A stretch of DNA of 64,000 nucleotides from an uncultured Sedimentitalea sp. (GTDB lineage: Bacteria > Pseudomonadota > Alphaproteobacteria > Rhodobacterales > Rhodobacteraceae), in contig CANNGH010000004.1 in the NCBI GenBank assembly GCA_947504115.1, positions 248,001 to 312,000 on the forward strand. Reading direction: 5' to 3'. Of the stretch, positions 30,784 to 40,771 are shown one piece after another (within the stretch, counting starts at the first letter, position 1; the number at the start of each line of letters is the position of its first letter). Below the pieces are notes generated by a model. The model saw only the letters and a program-made list of their open reading frames with translations, was not told the origin of the DNA and ran no database searches. The translations under genes and the position numbers were made by a program.

Positions 30784-31664
30784 AGCACACCACCCTCGTG
30801 CCCACCATCCTTTGTGGCGTAGCGAAGCACCGCATCCTGGCCAGGGATATGCGGGAAGCCTCGGAAATTGGCGATGTTGGCGAACTTCGCGCCGCAGGTC
30901 TCGATACGCTTGTCGCAGCCTGCGCGAATGGTGAAAGCATCGCCGCCCGCGATGGACCGCACTGGTGCTTCCAGCAATGTCACCACAGCGATACCGTCGG
31001 TCACGTCATGCGCGATGATTTCCGCACGCCGCCCGGCATTGGCCCCGCTTGTCCATTCGACCGTGCCGAACGTGAACCAGCCGGAGGTGAATCCGCCGAG
31101 GCCCGAGGCGGTGAAGGCACGGTCACGCAGCAGATCGATGACGGCGCCCGTGCCCTTGTAGGCGGGGTCCTCCAGATCGACGCCGCAGCGCGCATCGCCG
31201 AGCGCGGCATCGCAGGTCGCCTGGAATGTCCGTCCCACCGTCTGGCCCAACACATGCGCGAGCGATCGCACCTCGGCCACGAAGGCCAACCGCCCGCGCC
31301 GGATTTGCCCGATGGCGCCCCGGCGCATCAGCACGCGCTGACCCGTGTCGGCCCAGTTGACCCGCCAGACCTCCACCTCAGCATTGTCCCAGCGTCCATC
31401 GAGAATGTCGGTCTCGGTAATCCGGTCCGAGGTCAGCACACCTTCGGCATCCTGCGCATCGACGGAGAGGTCGGAGCCAGACCGGACCTCTGAGGCCGTC
31501 AGCCCGCTCTCCGGCTCGAAATCGGTGCCGTCAAAGCTCAGCGTCACGTCATGATCGGTGAAGCCGAAGCTCACGCCATCCGCGCGGGCAATCCGCCAGC
31601 ACCAGGATAGCGTCGTCGTCCCCTCGTCGAGATGGGCCTGCAGGTCAGGGTTCATATTTTTCAT
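30780..31664 (-). CDS. DUF2163 / GTA g13-like tail protein
   Basis: CDAALGDARCGVDL, CDKRIETCGAKFANIANFRGFPHIPGQDAV. Confidence 0.9.
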   Translation of the reverse strand: MKNMNPDLQAHLDEGTTTLSWCWRIARADGVSFGFTDHDVTLSFDGTDFEPESGLTASEVRSGSDLSVDAQDAEGVLTSDRITETDILDGRWDNAEVEVWRVNWADTGQRVLMRRGAIGQIRRGRLAFVAEVRSLAHVLGQTVGRTFQATCDAALGDARCGVDLEDPAYKGTGAVIDLLRDRAFTASGLGGFTSGWFTFGTVEWTSGANAGRRAEIIAHDVTDGIAVVTLLEAPVRSIAGGDAFTIRAGCDKRIETCGAKFANIANFRGFPHIPGQDAVLRYATKDGGHEGGVL

Positions 31665-32290
31665 TGGCGCAGTTCCAGCAATGGAATGGAGGTGATCGAG
31701 CCCAGTCGTTCGATGTCGTGGGTCACATCGAGCGCATCGCTGTCGAAGCGGACCGGCACGTCGAATTCGAACCCTGCGGTGATGGCGACGCCGGAGCCCG
31801 GTGCTATGTTGAAGATCAGCACGCCGGTCGTGGTGTCGACGGACCAGCCTGACGGCTGCTCAATCGCGCCCAGCGCGATGCGCACCGTGCCTGCGACGGG
31901 CTTCCTGATCGCGCGTGTCCAAAATTGCGAGCCGGAAGCGTAGCGCTTCACCAGCTGGAAGGCGGTCGTCACGCCGTCGCCTGTGCCGATCCCCTGATCA
32001 GTCGGCGATGGCGTACCCGAGGGCAGGCAGGACTTGTGATCGCCCCAATCCTTGAACCGAAAGCCATGCAGGCGGCCGTTCCGCGCCTCGAAAAATGCCA
32101 CGACCGCCGCCAGATCATCAGCGCGGCGAATGCCATAGGCGACGTCGTATCTGCGACGCGAATTGGCCCAGCTGGCGTTGCGCTCCTCGTCGCCTGAGGC
32201 CAGCTCAACGATCTGGGTCCGCCGCTCGGGCCCGCCGCGTGCGCCCCGGCTGATATTGTCGGGGAACCGGACCTCGTGAAACGCCATCAC
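31661..32290 (-). CDS. DUF2460 / GTA g12-like distal tail protein
   Basis: FHEVRFPDNISRGARGGPERRTQIVEL, GFRFKDWGDH. Confidence 0.92.
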   Translation of the reverse strand: MMAFHEVRFPDNISRGARGGPERRTQIVELASGDEERNASWANSRRRYDVAYGIRRADDLAAVVAFFEARNGRLHGFRFKDWGDHKSCLPSGTPSPTDQGIGTGDGVTTAFQLVKRYASGSQFWTRAIRKPVAGTVRIALGAIEQPSGWSVDTTTGVLIFNIAPGSGVAITAGFEFDVPVRFDSDALDVTHDIERLGSITSIPLLELRQ

Positions 32291-34461
32291 ATACCCCTCC
32301 GCCCGAGCGATACGGCGCGGGCGATGTCGGCCGCGACCTGCGTGCGGGATTGCCGGAAGCTCTCGGCGTCGCGGGCCATGATGGTAACGTTCACGTTGCC
32401 GCCGGTGGCGTAGGACTGCGCCTCGCGGCGTGACAGCACCCGCTCGCCACGTTGCAGGATTGCGGGCACTTCGTCATGCCGCAGACCGGCGACGCCACCG
32501 GAATGCATGCGTCGGGCGGCTGCAAACGCCATGGCCGGGACCATCCGCGAGGGTCCAGTCGCCCCGACCATGCCGCCCGCATGCAGGATGTTCGCGAAGA
32601 TCCCGCCAGCGCCGCCCGCACCACCAAGCGCCCCACCGAGCGCGTTGGCGATCGGCCCGAGGATGAACTTGCGCGCCCCAAGCTTCGCCAGATCGGCAAT
32701 CAGCGAGGTGACCAGATCGCCAAACTTCAGCTTGCCGGTCTTCACGAACTCTCCGACCGCGTTCTCGGCTGACTGGAAGGCGCTGACGAGGCTCTGGCCG
32801 ATATCCCCGCCGATATCGCGGGCCTTGCTCGCATAATCCGACAGCGCCGTGGTGACGGCCTTCCAACCAGAGACGGCGGCTTCGGTATCGGGTTCGGCTG
32901 CTGCGGCCGCAGCCCCGGCCGCGGCACCCGCATCCGTCGCCGCCCGCCCGGCATCATTGAGCGTGGTCTCAAACCGCTTCGCCGCAGCGGTGGCTTCATC
33001 CAGCGCGTCGCTGCCGGTCTCATCGCCGCCCGACATGGCGTCGCCCAGTGCCTGCAAAGCCGGGCCTACCCCGTCAAATGCCCCGGCGCGGGTTGCAGCG
33101 GCGCGCTCGCGGTAACGGTCGGCACTGTGCCCGGCGTTGCTGGCGGCATGCTCCAGCATCGAGGCATAGGACATGGCACCAAACCAGTCGATCCGGCTTT
33201 CAGCCCCGATTTCCTCGGCCACGGCATTGAAGGTCGGGCCGATCCGACCCAGAAACTCCGCCCATTTGCGCGACAGGAACGCCATCAGCCGGGTCCAGAT
33301 GCGCTCGATATCCGCGCCCAGTGCCCGGAAATCATCCGCGAAAGACCCGGCGGTCGCCTTGATGCCGTCCCAGACCGCCCTAGCGACATCGCCCATCAGC
33401 CCCATCGCTGCGCCAAATCCACCGGCGCCAGACACCAGTTTGGTGAACTGATAGACCAACTCGCCTGCGCCGACGATCAGCGCCCCGATGCCGGTGCGGA
33501 TCAGAGCACCCCGCAGCAGGACAAGCGCAGTGGCCAGACCGCGCACGGAGAGTGCGGCGACCGCCATCCCCGCCACCCAGCGCCCGGCGAGGAAACCCGC
33601 AAAGGTGACGGCATAGGTGGTGAGGCGGCCAATGTTGTCGAACAGGCCACGAATGGCGATGCCCAGCGGCCCGGTGCGACTGGCCACCGCCGCCATGGCG
33701 TCAGCGACGGCTTCCAGCGCGGGGGCCGCAGCGACGGCCAACTGGTTTGAAAGCCCGCGCCAGATCAGGCCAAGCCGTGAGATCGCATCGTTCGTCCGTT
33801 CGATCTGGTCCGCATCCTGCTCCGACACGACGACACCGAAAGCCAGAACATCCTTCGTCGCCTGGCGCAGCGTTGCGGTGTCGATCCGGCTCATCGCGAT
33901 GGAGCCTTCTTCGCCAAAAAGCTGGCCCGCGACCGCAGCGCGCTCAGCGGCGGGCACGAAGCTTTCGATGGCGGCGTTGATCGCGCCGACGCGCTGGTCC
34001 AGCGGCAGAGCGATCAGCTCGGTGGCCGAGAGGCCGAGCCGCTCCAGCGCATCGGCAGCGGGTCCGGTCCCGGCGGCGGCCTGGCTGAGGCGGCGTGTCA
34101 GATCCTTTGTCGCCTGCTCGATGCCCGACATGGAAACACCGGCCAGCTCGCCAGCACGCTCGAGGGTCTGGATCGAGGCCACTGTCGTGCTGAGCGATTG
34201 CGCCAGCTTGGCCTGCGCGTCGACCGTTTGCAGCCCGGATCGAACCATCGCCACGCCAGCAGCAGCGGCGGCGACAACGGCAGCGGCCGCAGCGACTTTG
34301 ACCCGGCGCGAGAAGGCCGCCATCCGGGCATTCGCCGCTTCCATCTCCCGGCTGAGACGCCCGAAGCCACGCGATCCGGCCTCGCCGACACCTTCCAGTT
34401 CCGCGCGCACCTGCCGTCCGCCGACCGCAGCAAGGCGGACGCTAACTCGTTTTTCCGCCAT
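32287..34461 (-). CDS. Phage tail tape measure protein
   Basis: Long Ala-rich helical ORF between tail chaperone and distal tail genes. Confidence 0.85.
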   Translation of the reverse strand: MAEKRVSVRLAAVGGRQVRAELEGVGEAGSRGFGRLSREMEAANARMAAFSRRVKVAAAAAVVAAAAAGVAMVRSGLQTVDAQAKLAQSLSTTVASIQTLERAGELAGVSMSGIEQATKDLTRRLSQAAAGTGPAADALERLGLSATELIALPLDQRVGAINAAIESFVPAAERAAVAGQLFGEEGSIAMSRIDTATLRQATKDVLAFGVVVSEQDADQIERTNDAISRLGLIWRGLSNQLAVAAAPALEAVADAMAAVASRTGPLGIAIRGLFDNIGRLTTYAVTFAGFLAGRWVAGMAVAALSVRGLATALVLLRGALIRTGIGALIVGAGELVYQFTKLVSGAGGFGAAMGLMGDVARAVWDGIKATAGSFADDFRALGADIERIWTRLMAFLSRKWAEFLGRIGPTFNAVAEEIGAESRIDWFGAMSYASMLEHAASNAGHSADRYRERAAATRAGAFDGVGPALQALGDAMSGGDETGSDALDEATAAAKRFETTLNDAGRAATDAGAAAGAAAAAAEPDTEAAVSGWKAVTTALSDYASKARDIGGDIGQSLVSAFQSAENAVGEFVKTGKLKFGDLVTSLIADLAKLGARKFILGPIANALGGALGGAGGAGGIFANILHAGGMVGATGPSRMVPAMAFAAARRMHSGGVAGLRHDEVPAILQRGERVLSRREAQSYATGGNVNVTIMARDAESFRQSRTQVAADIARAVSLGRRGM

Positions 34462-35118
34462 GGGATTGCTCCATCTGTTCGTTGAGTTTGGCGACCATCA
34501 CTGCCTCAATCACGGGCAACAGTTCGGCCATTGCGACGGGCGGAATGCCCAGCGCATCACCGAGTGAAAGTGCGGCCGACATATCCCAGCCGATCACCGC
34601 GCCGGGCAGCACGCGGAGCTGGCCACCAAGACGGCCGACAAGGTCCCAGACCTGCCAGCCCTCAAATGTCGAAGGCTGGTTCAGCCGCGCCGGGCAGTCT
34701 TCGCAGGTCGCTTGGCACGCGTCGCAGTAGCGCGCGCCCCCGCCGAAGGACCATTCGGCGAGGACGCGGAGACGTTTTTTTCCTGTTCCAGCAGCAGGCC
34801 CTTCGAGACGTAGGTCAGCTGGAAGGCCTCGAAGATGGGCCAGATATCGAGCAGCGCGTCGACAGTGTCGGGGCTGGGGTTGATGGGATTGCCCTCGGCG
34901 TCGCCGATGCCCTCCCAGGCGAGGACCGCCCGCCGGGCCAGCGCCTTGGCGAAGGCAACGGCGCGTTCTTCGTCGGACGCATCCTCAGGAACCGCCTCGA
35001 CGGCCGGATCGTTACGGGTCGCAACCATCAGGGCCGTGGTCAGCGGGCGCAGCTCTGCCCGCACCCCGGGGGCGAGATCATGCCAGCGCGGTGCGTTCGT
35101 AAGGTCGAGCGTGAGCAT
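34442..35118 (-). CDS. Tail assembly chaperone GT-type frameshift product (-1 frameshift at 34774-34780)
   Basis: A_AAA_AAC heptamer in the overlap; -1 frame stays open to TAG at 34442-34444. Confidence 0.65.
34681..35118 (-). CDS. Tail assembly chaperone G-type (zero-frame product)
   Basis: MLTLDLTNAPRWHDLAPGVRAEL...; between major tail and tape measure genes. Confidence 0.8.
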   Translation of the reverse strand: MLTLDLTNAPRWHDLAPGVRAELRPLTTALMVATRNDPAVEAVPEDASDEERAVAFAKALARRAVLAWEGIGDAEGNPINPSPDTVDALLDIWPIFEAFQLTYVSKGLLLEQEKNVSASSPNGPSAGARATATRAKRPAKTARRG

Positions 35119-36056
35119 CAGTAGGTCTCCACGTCGTTCAATAGGGTTGCGGTGCACATCCGGCCGACCGTGCTGTCGCGCGCGGCCTGCCAGTCGAAGG
35201 TTGCCTGCACGCCTTGTGGACCAGAAATCTCGATCCGGGGGCGCGGCAGGTAGACGGCATGCACGGTGAAAGTGAAACTCTCGCCAGAGGGCAGCACATA
35301 GGCGAACTCGAGCTCGCAGGGGTCGCCGTTGATGGCCTGCGTCACAAGCGTCTGGTCGGCGAAGCGCACCTCGATAGAGCCGGTCAGCGCAGCGATGGAG
35401 GGGTCTGCCCCGTCGATGCGACCATCCGAGCGGATGGTCTCAATCCGGTCGAGGTTATTGGCATAGGTGATGTCGGCCGAGACGACATTACCGAGCGCGG
35501 TGCTGTTCCGGGTGATCGCCCCGTTGAAATGGCCGAAGCGCTGCAATTCGAGAGCGGCGGGTGTCCCGGCGCTGGTGGTTGTGCCCACGGTCTCGCCCTG
35601 CGCCACCAGCCGGGCCGTCGCGGTCAGCAGGCCAGATCGCTGCATTTGCCAGTTGATCTGGTCTAGCACGCATCCGGAATACATCGCGTAGCGCGGCACT
35701 TCGGGCATGCCGGTCTCGATGGACATGCTGGGCAGCGTCCAGCCCCCCGACTGAAACTCATGCGTCCAGGGGCCGGTGCCGCTGGATGTCGGGTCGCCAA
35801 AGGCCGCCTTCAGCCAGAACCCGAAGGCCTCCGCGTCGAGCGGCACAACGACATCGCCATCGGCCGTCACCGCATCCTTGATCGGTGCCAGCGGATCGCG
35901 GCCGTAGCCCAGCAGTTCCGAGTTCAGGAGCGGCTGCTCCGCCCCCAGCGAAGTGCTGGCGAAGGGCATCTTCGTGAATCCACCCACCGGCGGTGTTCCA
36001 TAGGTTGTCTCGAACGCAAGCGCCATCTGCGCCCGCGCCCCTTGGGCTCGTGCCAT
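35118..36056 (-). CDS. Major tail (tube) protein
   Basis: ALAFETTYGTPPVGGFTKMPF; genomic position. Confidence 0.8.
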   Translation of the reverse strand: MARAQGARAQMALAFETTYGTPPVGGFTKMPFASTSLGAEQPLLNSELLGYGRDPLAPIKDAVTADGDVVVPLDAEAFGFWLKAAFGDPTSSGTGPWTHEFQSGGWTLPSMSIETGMPEVPRYAMYSGCVLDQINWQMQRSGLLTATARLVAQGETVGTTTSAGTPAALELQRFGHFNGAITRNSTALGNVVSADITYANNLDRIETIRSDGRIDGADPSIAALTGSIEVRFADQTLVTQAINGDPCELEFAYVLPSGESFTFTVHAVYLPRPRIEISGPQGVQATFDWQAARDSTVGRMCTATLLNDVETY

Positions 36057-36126
36057 GGGGGTTTCTCCTGTATGTTGTCGCGGATGCGCCCTGGGAGGGG
36101 CTGAAATTCAAAAGGGCAGATCATCA

Positions 36127-36516
36127 ATGACGGACGAAAAGATTCCCGCTGCCGGATCCGGTGGCCGCTCGCACCTTGGTGCAGGTTCGCGCATCACTGG
36201 CGAGTTGCATTTTCCCGGCACCGTGGAATTGCCCGGTTACGTCAAGGGACGCGTGGAGGCTTCCGCGATCGTCATCAAGGAAGCAGGCGAGGTCGAAGGC
36301 GAACTCCACTCCGCCAGCATCACCATCAAGGGGCACTTCGATGGCCAGGTCATGGGCGGCAAGGTAAAGCTGCACGCAAGCGCGCGTGTGACGGGCGAAA
36401 TCACCTATGAGAGCCTGAGCATCGAGAGTGGTGCGCAGGTTGAGGGGAAGTTCACGCTCCGACCATATGCCAAAGACACGAAGCCGGATGATCAGGTCAG
36501 CGGGTCGACCGTGTGA
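36127..36516 (+). CDS. Bactofilin (polymer-forming cytoskeletal protein), antiparallel moron
   Basis: SHLGAGSRITGELHFPGTVELPGYVKGRVEASAIVIKEAGEVEGELHSASITIKGHFDGQV beta-helix repeats. Confidence 0.85.
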   Translation: MTDEKIPAAGSGGRSHLGAGSRITGELHFPGTVELPGYVKGRVEASAIVIKEAGEVEGELHSASITIKGHFDGQVMGGKVKLHASARVTGEITYESLSIESGAQVEGKFTLRPYAKDTKPDDQVSGSTV

Positions 36517-36911
36517 TAATGTAGCACCACTGGGATCACCGCAGCTTTCAGGCTGGCAGCGCCCTCGATGGGCAGATCGACCGGACGGGGTGCCTCGGCT
36601 TCGACCCAATCGCAGAGGCCACCCAGCGTGCGGTCGGCAGCAATTGCCGCGCCGATGCTGGCGGTCAGCCTATCAAAGGCCGCGTCACGGTCGGCACCCT
36701 GCACGACTGCCTCAATCTCGGCGCGATGCTGGTAATGATAGCGTAGTGGCGACAGCGTGACATCGGGCTCGCCCGGTTCGCCGTCGCGCAGGATTAGCAG
36801 GCCATCCGACGGGACCCGTTCGGGCAGCACCTCACCGCGCAGGGCGGTGGCGGGCAGCGCAGAGAGCCGTGCGTGCAGCGCGGTCAGAATGGTTTCGCGA
36901 GGGGTGGGCAT
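36492..36911 (-). CDS. Tail completion protein (DUF3168-like / minor tail)
   Basis: Short ORF in tail operon order; content only partly recognised. Confidence 0.5.
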   Translation of the reverse strand: MPTPRETILTALHARLSALPATALRGEVLPERVPSDGLLILRDGEPGEPDVTLSPLRYHYQHRAEIEAVVQGADRDAAFDRLTASIGAAIAADRTLGGLCDWVEAEAPRPVDLPIEGAASLKAAVIPVVLHYHTVDPLT

Positions 36912-37219
36912 TGATTTTAGCTCTGATGCACGAGCGGAGAAGACCCGCCTGACACTCGCCTTACGATATTCTCGGATGCAGCGGGTTGGCAGTTATCGCT
37001 AGGCATGAATAAACCTTCAAGAACTGCGCGGCGTTAGAACGGGGTTTTTGGCGGCGTAAAACGCGGTTTTCTGCGCATATGCCAAAACCGAGGGTTTTTG
37101 GTTTATGGCCATAAAATCAAAGGCAGGTTTGAACATGACTTTCACTCGCAAAATCAGCGGCTTGCGCCACTGTGTCGCGTCGATTAAGTGAAATTATCAG
37201 GACTGGAGAGGCGGCCAAT

Positions 37220-38107
37220 ATGACAACTATCAAGCTTGCAATTGGCAGTATTTTCGTCGGCTTTGCTGTTTTGGGACTGAAAGCCCTTGCCTACTGGATG
37301 ACTGGTTCGGTTGCACTTTTATCAGATGCGCTTGAAAGCACGGTCAATGTCGCAACAGCGTTCGCCGCGCTCGTCACGATCCATATCGCGGCCAAGCCTG
37401 CCGACGCCAATCACCCCTATGGCCACCACAAGGCAGAATTCTTCAGCGCTGTTCTCGAAGGTGTGATGATCATCGTTGCTGCACTGCTGATCTTTCGGGA
37501 AGCCTACCACGGCTTCATGCGGCCCGTCGTTCTTGATGCCCCGGCGGAAGGGCTTTTTGTGAACATGGCGGCGACAGTCATAAACGGACTGTGGGCATGG
37601 GTGTTGATCACGCGTGGACGCGCACAAAAATCACCAGCTTTGGTGGCTGATGGAAAACACCTGATCACGGATGTTCTTACCTCTGTCGGGGTTGCCACCG
37701 GCTTTATTCTGGCTGTTACAACAGGATGGTGGATACTGGATCCGGCACTGGCCGCACTCGTGGCCGTCAACATCCTCTGGTCAGGTTCAAAAATCGTCAA
37801 AGAGTCCCTGAGCGGCCTGATGGATGAGGCCGTCTCAACTCAGACATTAAATACGATCCGTGAGGTCATTGCGTCGCAATTGGATGGCGCAATGCAAGCA
37901 CACGATCTTCGAACACGCCACGCAGGTGCCGTAATATTTATTGATTTTCATTTGGTCGTATCTGGTGAAACGACTGTTTTTCAAGCTCATGAAATCTGTG
38001 ACCAGATAGAGGAGTCTTTGAAAAACCTCTTAGATGACGCGAAGGTCACGATCCATGTTGAACCGGAGCACAAGTCAAAGCATTTAGGAGCGATAATTCC
38101 TGATTGA
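37220..38107 (+). CDS. Cation diffusion facilitator family transporter
   Basis: GSVALLSDALESTVNVATAFAAL, HPYGHHKAEFFSAVLEG; C-terminal cytoplasmic domain. Confidence 0.93.
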   Translation: MTTIKLAIGSIFVGFAVLGLKALAYWMTGSVALLSDALESTVNVATAFAALVTIHIAAKPADANHPYGHHKAEFFSAVLEGVMIIVAALLIFREAYHGFMRPVVLDAPAEGLFVNMAATVINGLWAWVLITRGRAQKSPALVADGKHLITDVLTSVGVATGFILAVTTGWWILDPALAALVAVNILWSGSKIVKESLSGLMDEAVSTQTLNTIREVIASQLDGAMQAHDLRTRHAGAVIFIDFHLVVSGETTVFQAHEICDQIEESLKNLLDDAKVTIHVEPEHKSKHLGAIIPD

Positions 38108-38209
38108 GGATGCAATCTTGTTGTTGTGCGGCAAGTGCCGGTGCGTGCCCAGGACGGACATTACGGCTTTCCACAAGGGAGCGCTTCAGAACGCCCCCAG
38201 AGCCGCGTC

Positions 38210-38536
38210 TCAAATACCACGCGGTGCCCAGAGAATAATGCCCGCGCCGACAAGGCAAATGACCGCTCCAATAACATCCCATTGATCCGGGCGATGGCCT
38301 TCTACACCCCATAGCCACAGCAGGGACGATACGATGTAAACGCCACCGTAGACTGCATAGGCGCGTCCCGCCTGATCGGCGGTGCTAAAGGTAAGTAGCC
38401 AAGCGAAAGCAGCAAGGGATATCATCCCCGGTGCCAGCCAGAACACGCTCTTGTCCAGCCGGAACCAAGCCCAGAAAGCAAAGCATCCGGCAATTTCTGC
38501 CAGCGCAGCGGCGAAGTAGATCAGAGCTGTTTTCAT
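38210..38536 (-). CDS. YnfA/UPF0060-family small membrane protein
   Basis: [25 protein letters not shown]...[29 protein letters not shown]. Confidence 0.92.
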   Translation of the reverse strand: MKTALIYFAAALAEIAGCFAFWAWFRLDKSVFWLAPGMISLAAFAWLLTFSTADQAGRAYAVYGGVYIVSSLLWLWGVEGHRPDQWDVIGAVICLVGAGIILWAPRGI

Positions 38537-38743
38537 TGGGCCAGATATATGTTTCGAGCGTGATCGGGTCTACTGCAAAATACCTACCCGAATGGTTAGA
38601 AACGGACCTTCGCCGTTTCCGCATCGGCTCTCCCAAAAACGACCGATATCGGTGAAAAACTCCATCGAGCTTGGATTTGCCAAAAAAAGCGAACAAGCGT
38701 TCTACTATTGAACCGAGGTCCGAAAAGTCCCGCACAGCCGACG

Positions 38744-39373
38744 TCATAGCCTCTCCTCCACCCAATTCGCCACGATCAGCCCCGGCACACTATCCAACGC
38801 CCGCGCCGTGTCCCGCGCAAGATCGAGCCGCTTCGGCAGCTTGACCTGCGGCACCAGCAGGAAGATCGGCGCGGTGACCCTTCCGCGCCCGGTCTTCGAG
38901 CGCGACACCACCGCTTGGCCCTTGGTGTTCAGCCGTCCCTCCGACACCAGCAGGCTCGGCCCCGTCCTGCGATATACGAACCGCAAGCGCAGGCCGGTGC
39001 GGCGCTCCCACTCAAGGGGCGTGATGCGCCCACCTTTGCGGCTTTTACCGGCAGCGGGCGTCGGGATCGCCAGCCAGAACCCGTCATTCGAGCGGATCAG
39101 CGGGCCAGTGTCGTGGGCTCCCACGATGACCGGGGCCTTCGACCAGACCAGCGCGGCGGCGTCGAGGCTCTCGCCCGACCTTGGGAAGTTCTGGTTGCGG
39201 ATCGAGTTCGCAAGCCGCCGACCAAGCCCTGCGCCGGTGATTTGTCCCCGCCAGTCGGATTTCAGCCCGGTTCCGGCCTCGCGCATGGCAGCAGACACGG
39301 CGCGTTCGCCTGCCGCAACCTCCGCTGCCATCATCGCGACGATGTCGGGATCGATGTCGAGTTTCAGCTTCAT
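38744..39373 (-). CDS. DUF6441-like minor tail/virion protein
   Basis: Position in morphogenesis operon. Confidence 0.6.
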   Translation of the reverse strand: MKLKLDIDPDIVAMMAAEVAAGERAVSAAMREAGTGLKSDWRGQITGAGLGRRLANSIRNQNFPRSGESLDAAALVWSKAPVIVGAHDTGPLIRSNDGFWLAIPTPAAGKSRKGGRITPLEWERRTGLRLRFVYRRTGPSLLVSEGRLNTKGQAVVSRSKTGRGRVTAPIFLLVPQVKLPKRLDLARDTARALDSVPGLIVANWVEERL

Positions 39374-39684
39374 GTCGGGCGCAGGTCCAGTGTCCAGATC
39401 AGGCGGTCGCTGTCACGCACAGGCTCTCCCTGGATTGTGAAACTCTCGGTGCCGATGACGATCAGATCGCCCGGCTGCGGGTCGGCCAGGTCGGAGACGC
39501 GTACATCCAGCACCATCGAATCACTGACAAACCGGGCCGTGCCGAAGTCCGTGATACGATCCGGGGCGCGGCGGATCACCCGGATGGAGCGTTCCTGCGA
39601 CGTGGTGCCCGAGATCCACAATGCGGCCACAGCCATGGACGGGTTGGCATAGATCCGGTCCATAGCGACAGCAAAGACGGTCAT
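39370..39684 (-). CDS. Head-tail joining protein (lambda FII-like)
   Basis: Short ORF between capsid and tail genes. Confidence 0.6.
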   Translation of the reverse strand: MTVFAVAMDRIYANPSMAVAALWISGTTSQERSIRVIRRAPDRITDFGTARFVSDSMVLDVRVSDLADPQPGDLIVIGTESFTIQGEPVRDSDRLIWTLDLRPT

Positions 39685-39694
39685 GACGCGCCGG

Positions 39695-40717
39695 TCAGTT
39701 CGAGGTGTGCAGGCGGATCGCGATACGCGGCCGTTTGTTTACCGGCAGGATCGAGGCTTCGGTCATCAGATCGATCCAGCGGCCTTTCTCGTCGAGATGC
39801 TGGCGGGCGTAGAGTGGCAGGCCCATGGTATTGGCAGCTTCCAGCAGGTTGGCCGGGCCGCCATAGGTGGTGAAGGTGTCCATCGTGCCCAAGGGGAAGG
39901 CGATGCCTTCGCTGGCCGGAACCAGCCGTTCGCTGGCTTTGGTCGAAAGCGTGACGGTGCCCGAATACTCCTCGAACACGATGCCCGCGAAGGGAAAGTT
40001 GCGGCGCATGTCCTCTCGCAGCGGCTGGGCCCCGGTGGCGGCATAGAACCTGTAGGCCTCCTCGGTCTTCGGGTGCGAAATCAGCTTGTCGAAGAATTCG
40101 CGGCTGACGAGGGCGTGGACCGAGGACATCGCCTCGCCCAGCAAGTTGTCCTCGACCGCGCGCAAGACCTCGCGGACCTTGCCCTGCACATTGGTGCCCG
40201 CGGTGCCGAGGAGGAAGTCCACCGAGATTTGCGCCAAGCCGAATTCGGTGAAGTAATTGTAGAGGGTGGTGCCTGCACCATCCTTCACGATGCCGCGCAG
40301 GGCATTCATCTCCATGTATTCGCGGGTCTGGGCGTGCTTGCGGCGCATCAGCATCAGCTTGCGGTTCATGACCTCAACCAGTGGGTCGGCCGCATCGAAG
40401 ACGCCCAGCGCAGGGCTTCCCTGGATGTCGCCCGGCAGGATCACGTCGTCATGCGGGATCCATGGCAGGGCAAAGCTGCGCATGGCACGCCCTTCGCGGG
40501 TGCCGACGGTGGCGGGACCACCGAGGGGCACCGAGGGCAGCAGGTTCAGCACACCCTCGTATTGCTCGATGATCACCGAGCGCTGGCTGACGCCCTCGAA
40601 GCGAAACAGACCGATCTGGCCGAGACGGGTGTAGAGGTTGGGCAGGATGTTGATGGCCTGCGTCATCTCGGCCAGCGAATAGCCGCCAGCGTCGAACGGG
40701 TTGCGGACAAGGGTCAT
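39695..40717 (-). CDS. Major capsid protein, lambda gpE-like
   Basis: FEGVSQRSVIIEQYEGVLNLLPSVPLGGPA, TREYMEMNALRGIVKDGAG. Confidence 0.9.
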   Translation of the reverse strand: MTLVRNPFDAGGYSLAEMTQAINILPNLYTRLGQIGLFRFEGVSQRSVIIEQYEGVLNLLPSVPLGGPATVGTREGRAMRSFALPWIPHDDVILPGDIQGSPALGVFDAADPLVEVMNRKLMLMRRKHAQTREYMEMNALRGIVKDGAGTTLYNYFTEFGLAQISVDFLLGTAGTNVQGKVREVLRAVEDNLLGEAMSSVHALVSREFFDKLISHPKTEEAYRFYAATGAQPLREDMRRNFPFAGIVFEEYSGTVTLSTKASERLVPASEGIAFPLGTMDTFTTYGGPANLLEAANTMGLPLYARQHLDEKGRWIDLMTEASILPVNKRPRIAIRLHTSN

Positions 40718-40771
40718 GAGGGGCTCCGGGAGAAAGAGGAATGGATGTGAATGCGCTGGGCTGGTTCGGGA

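Noticed and set aside
38385-38765. 126-aa ORF overlapping the ynfA-like gene upstream region
   Set aside because: Out of frame with the clear YnfA-family gene; no recognised family
39683-40750. 355-aa plus-strand ORF
   Set aside because: Antisense to the major capsid gene
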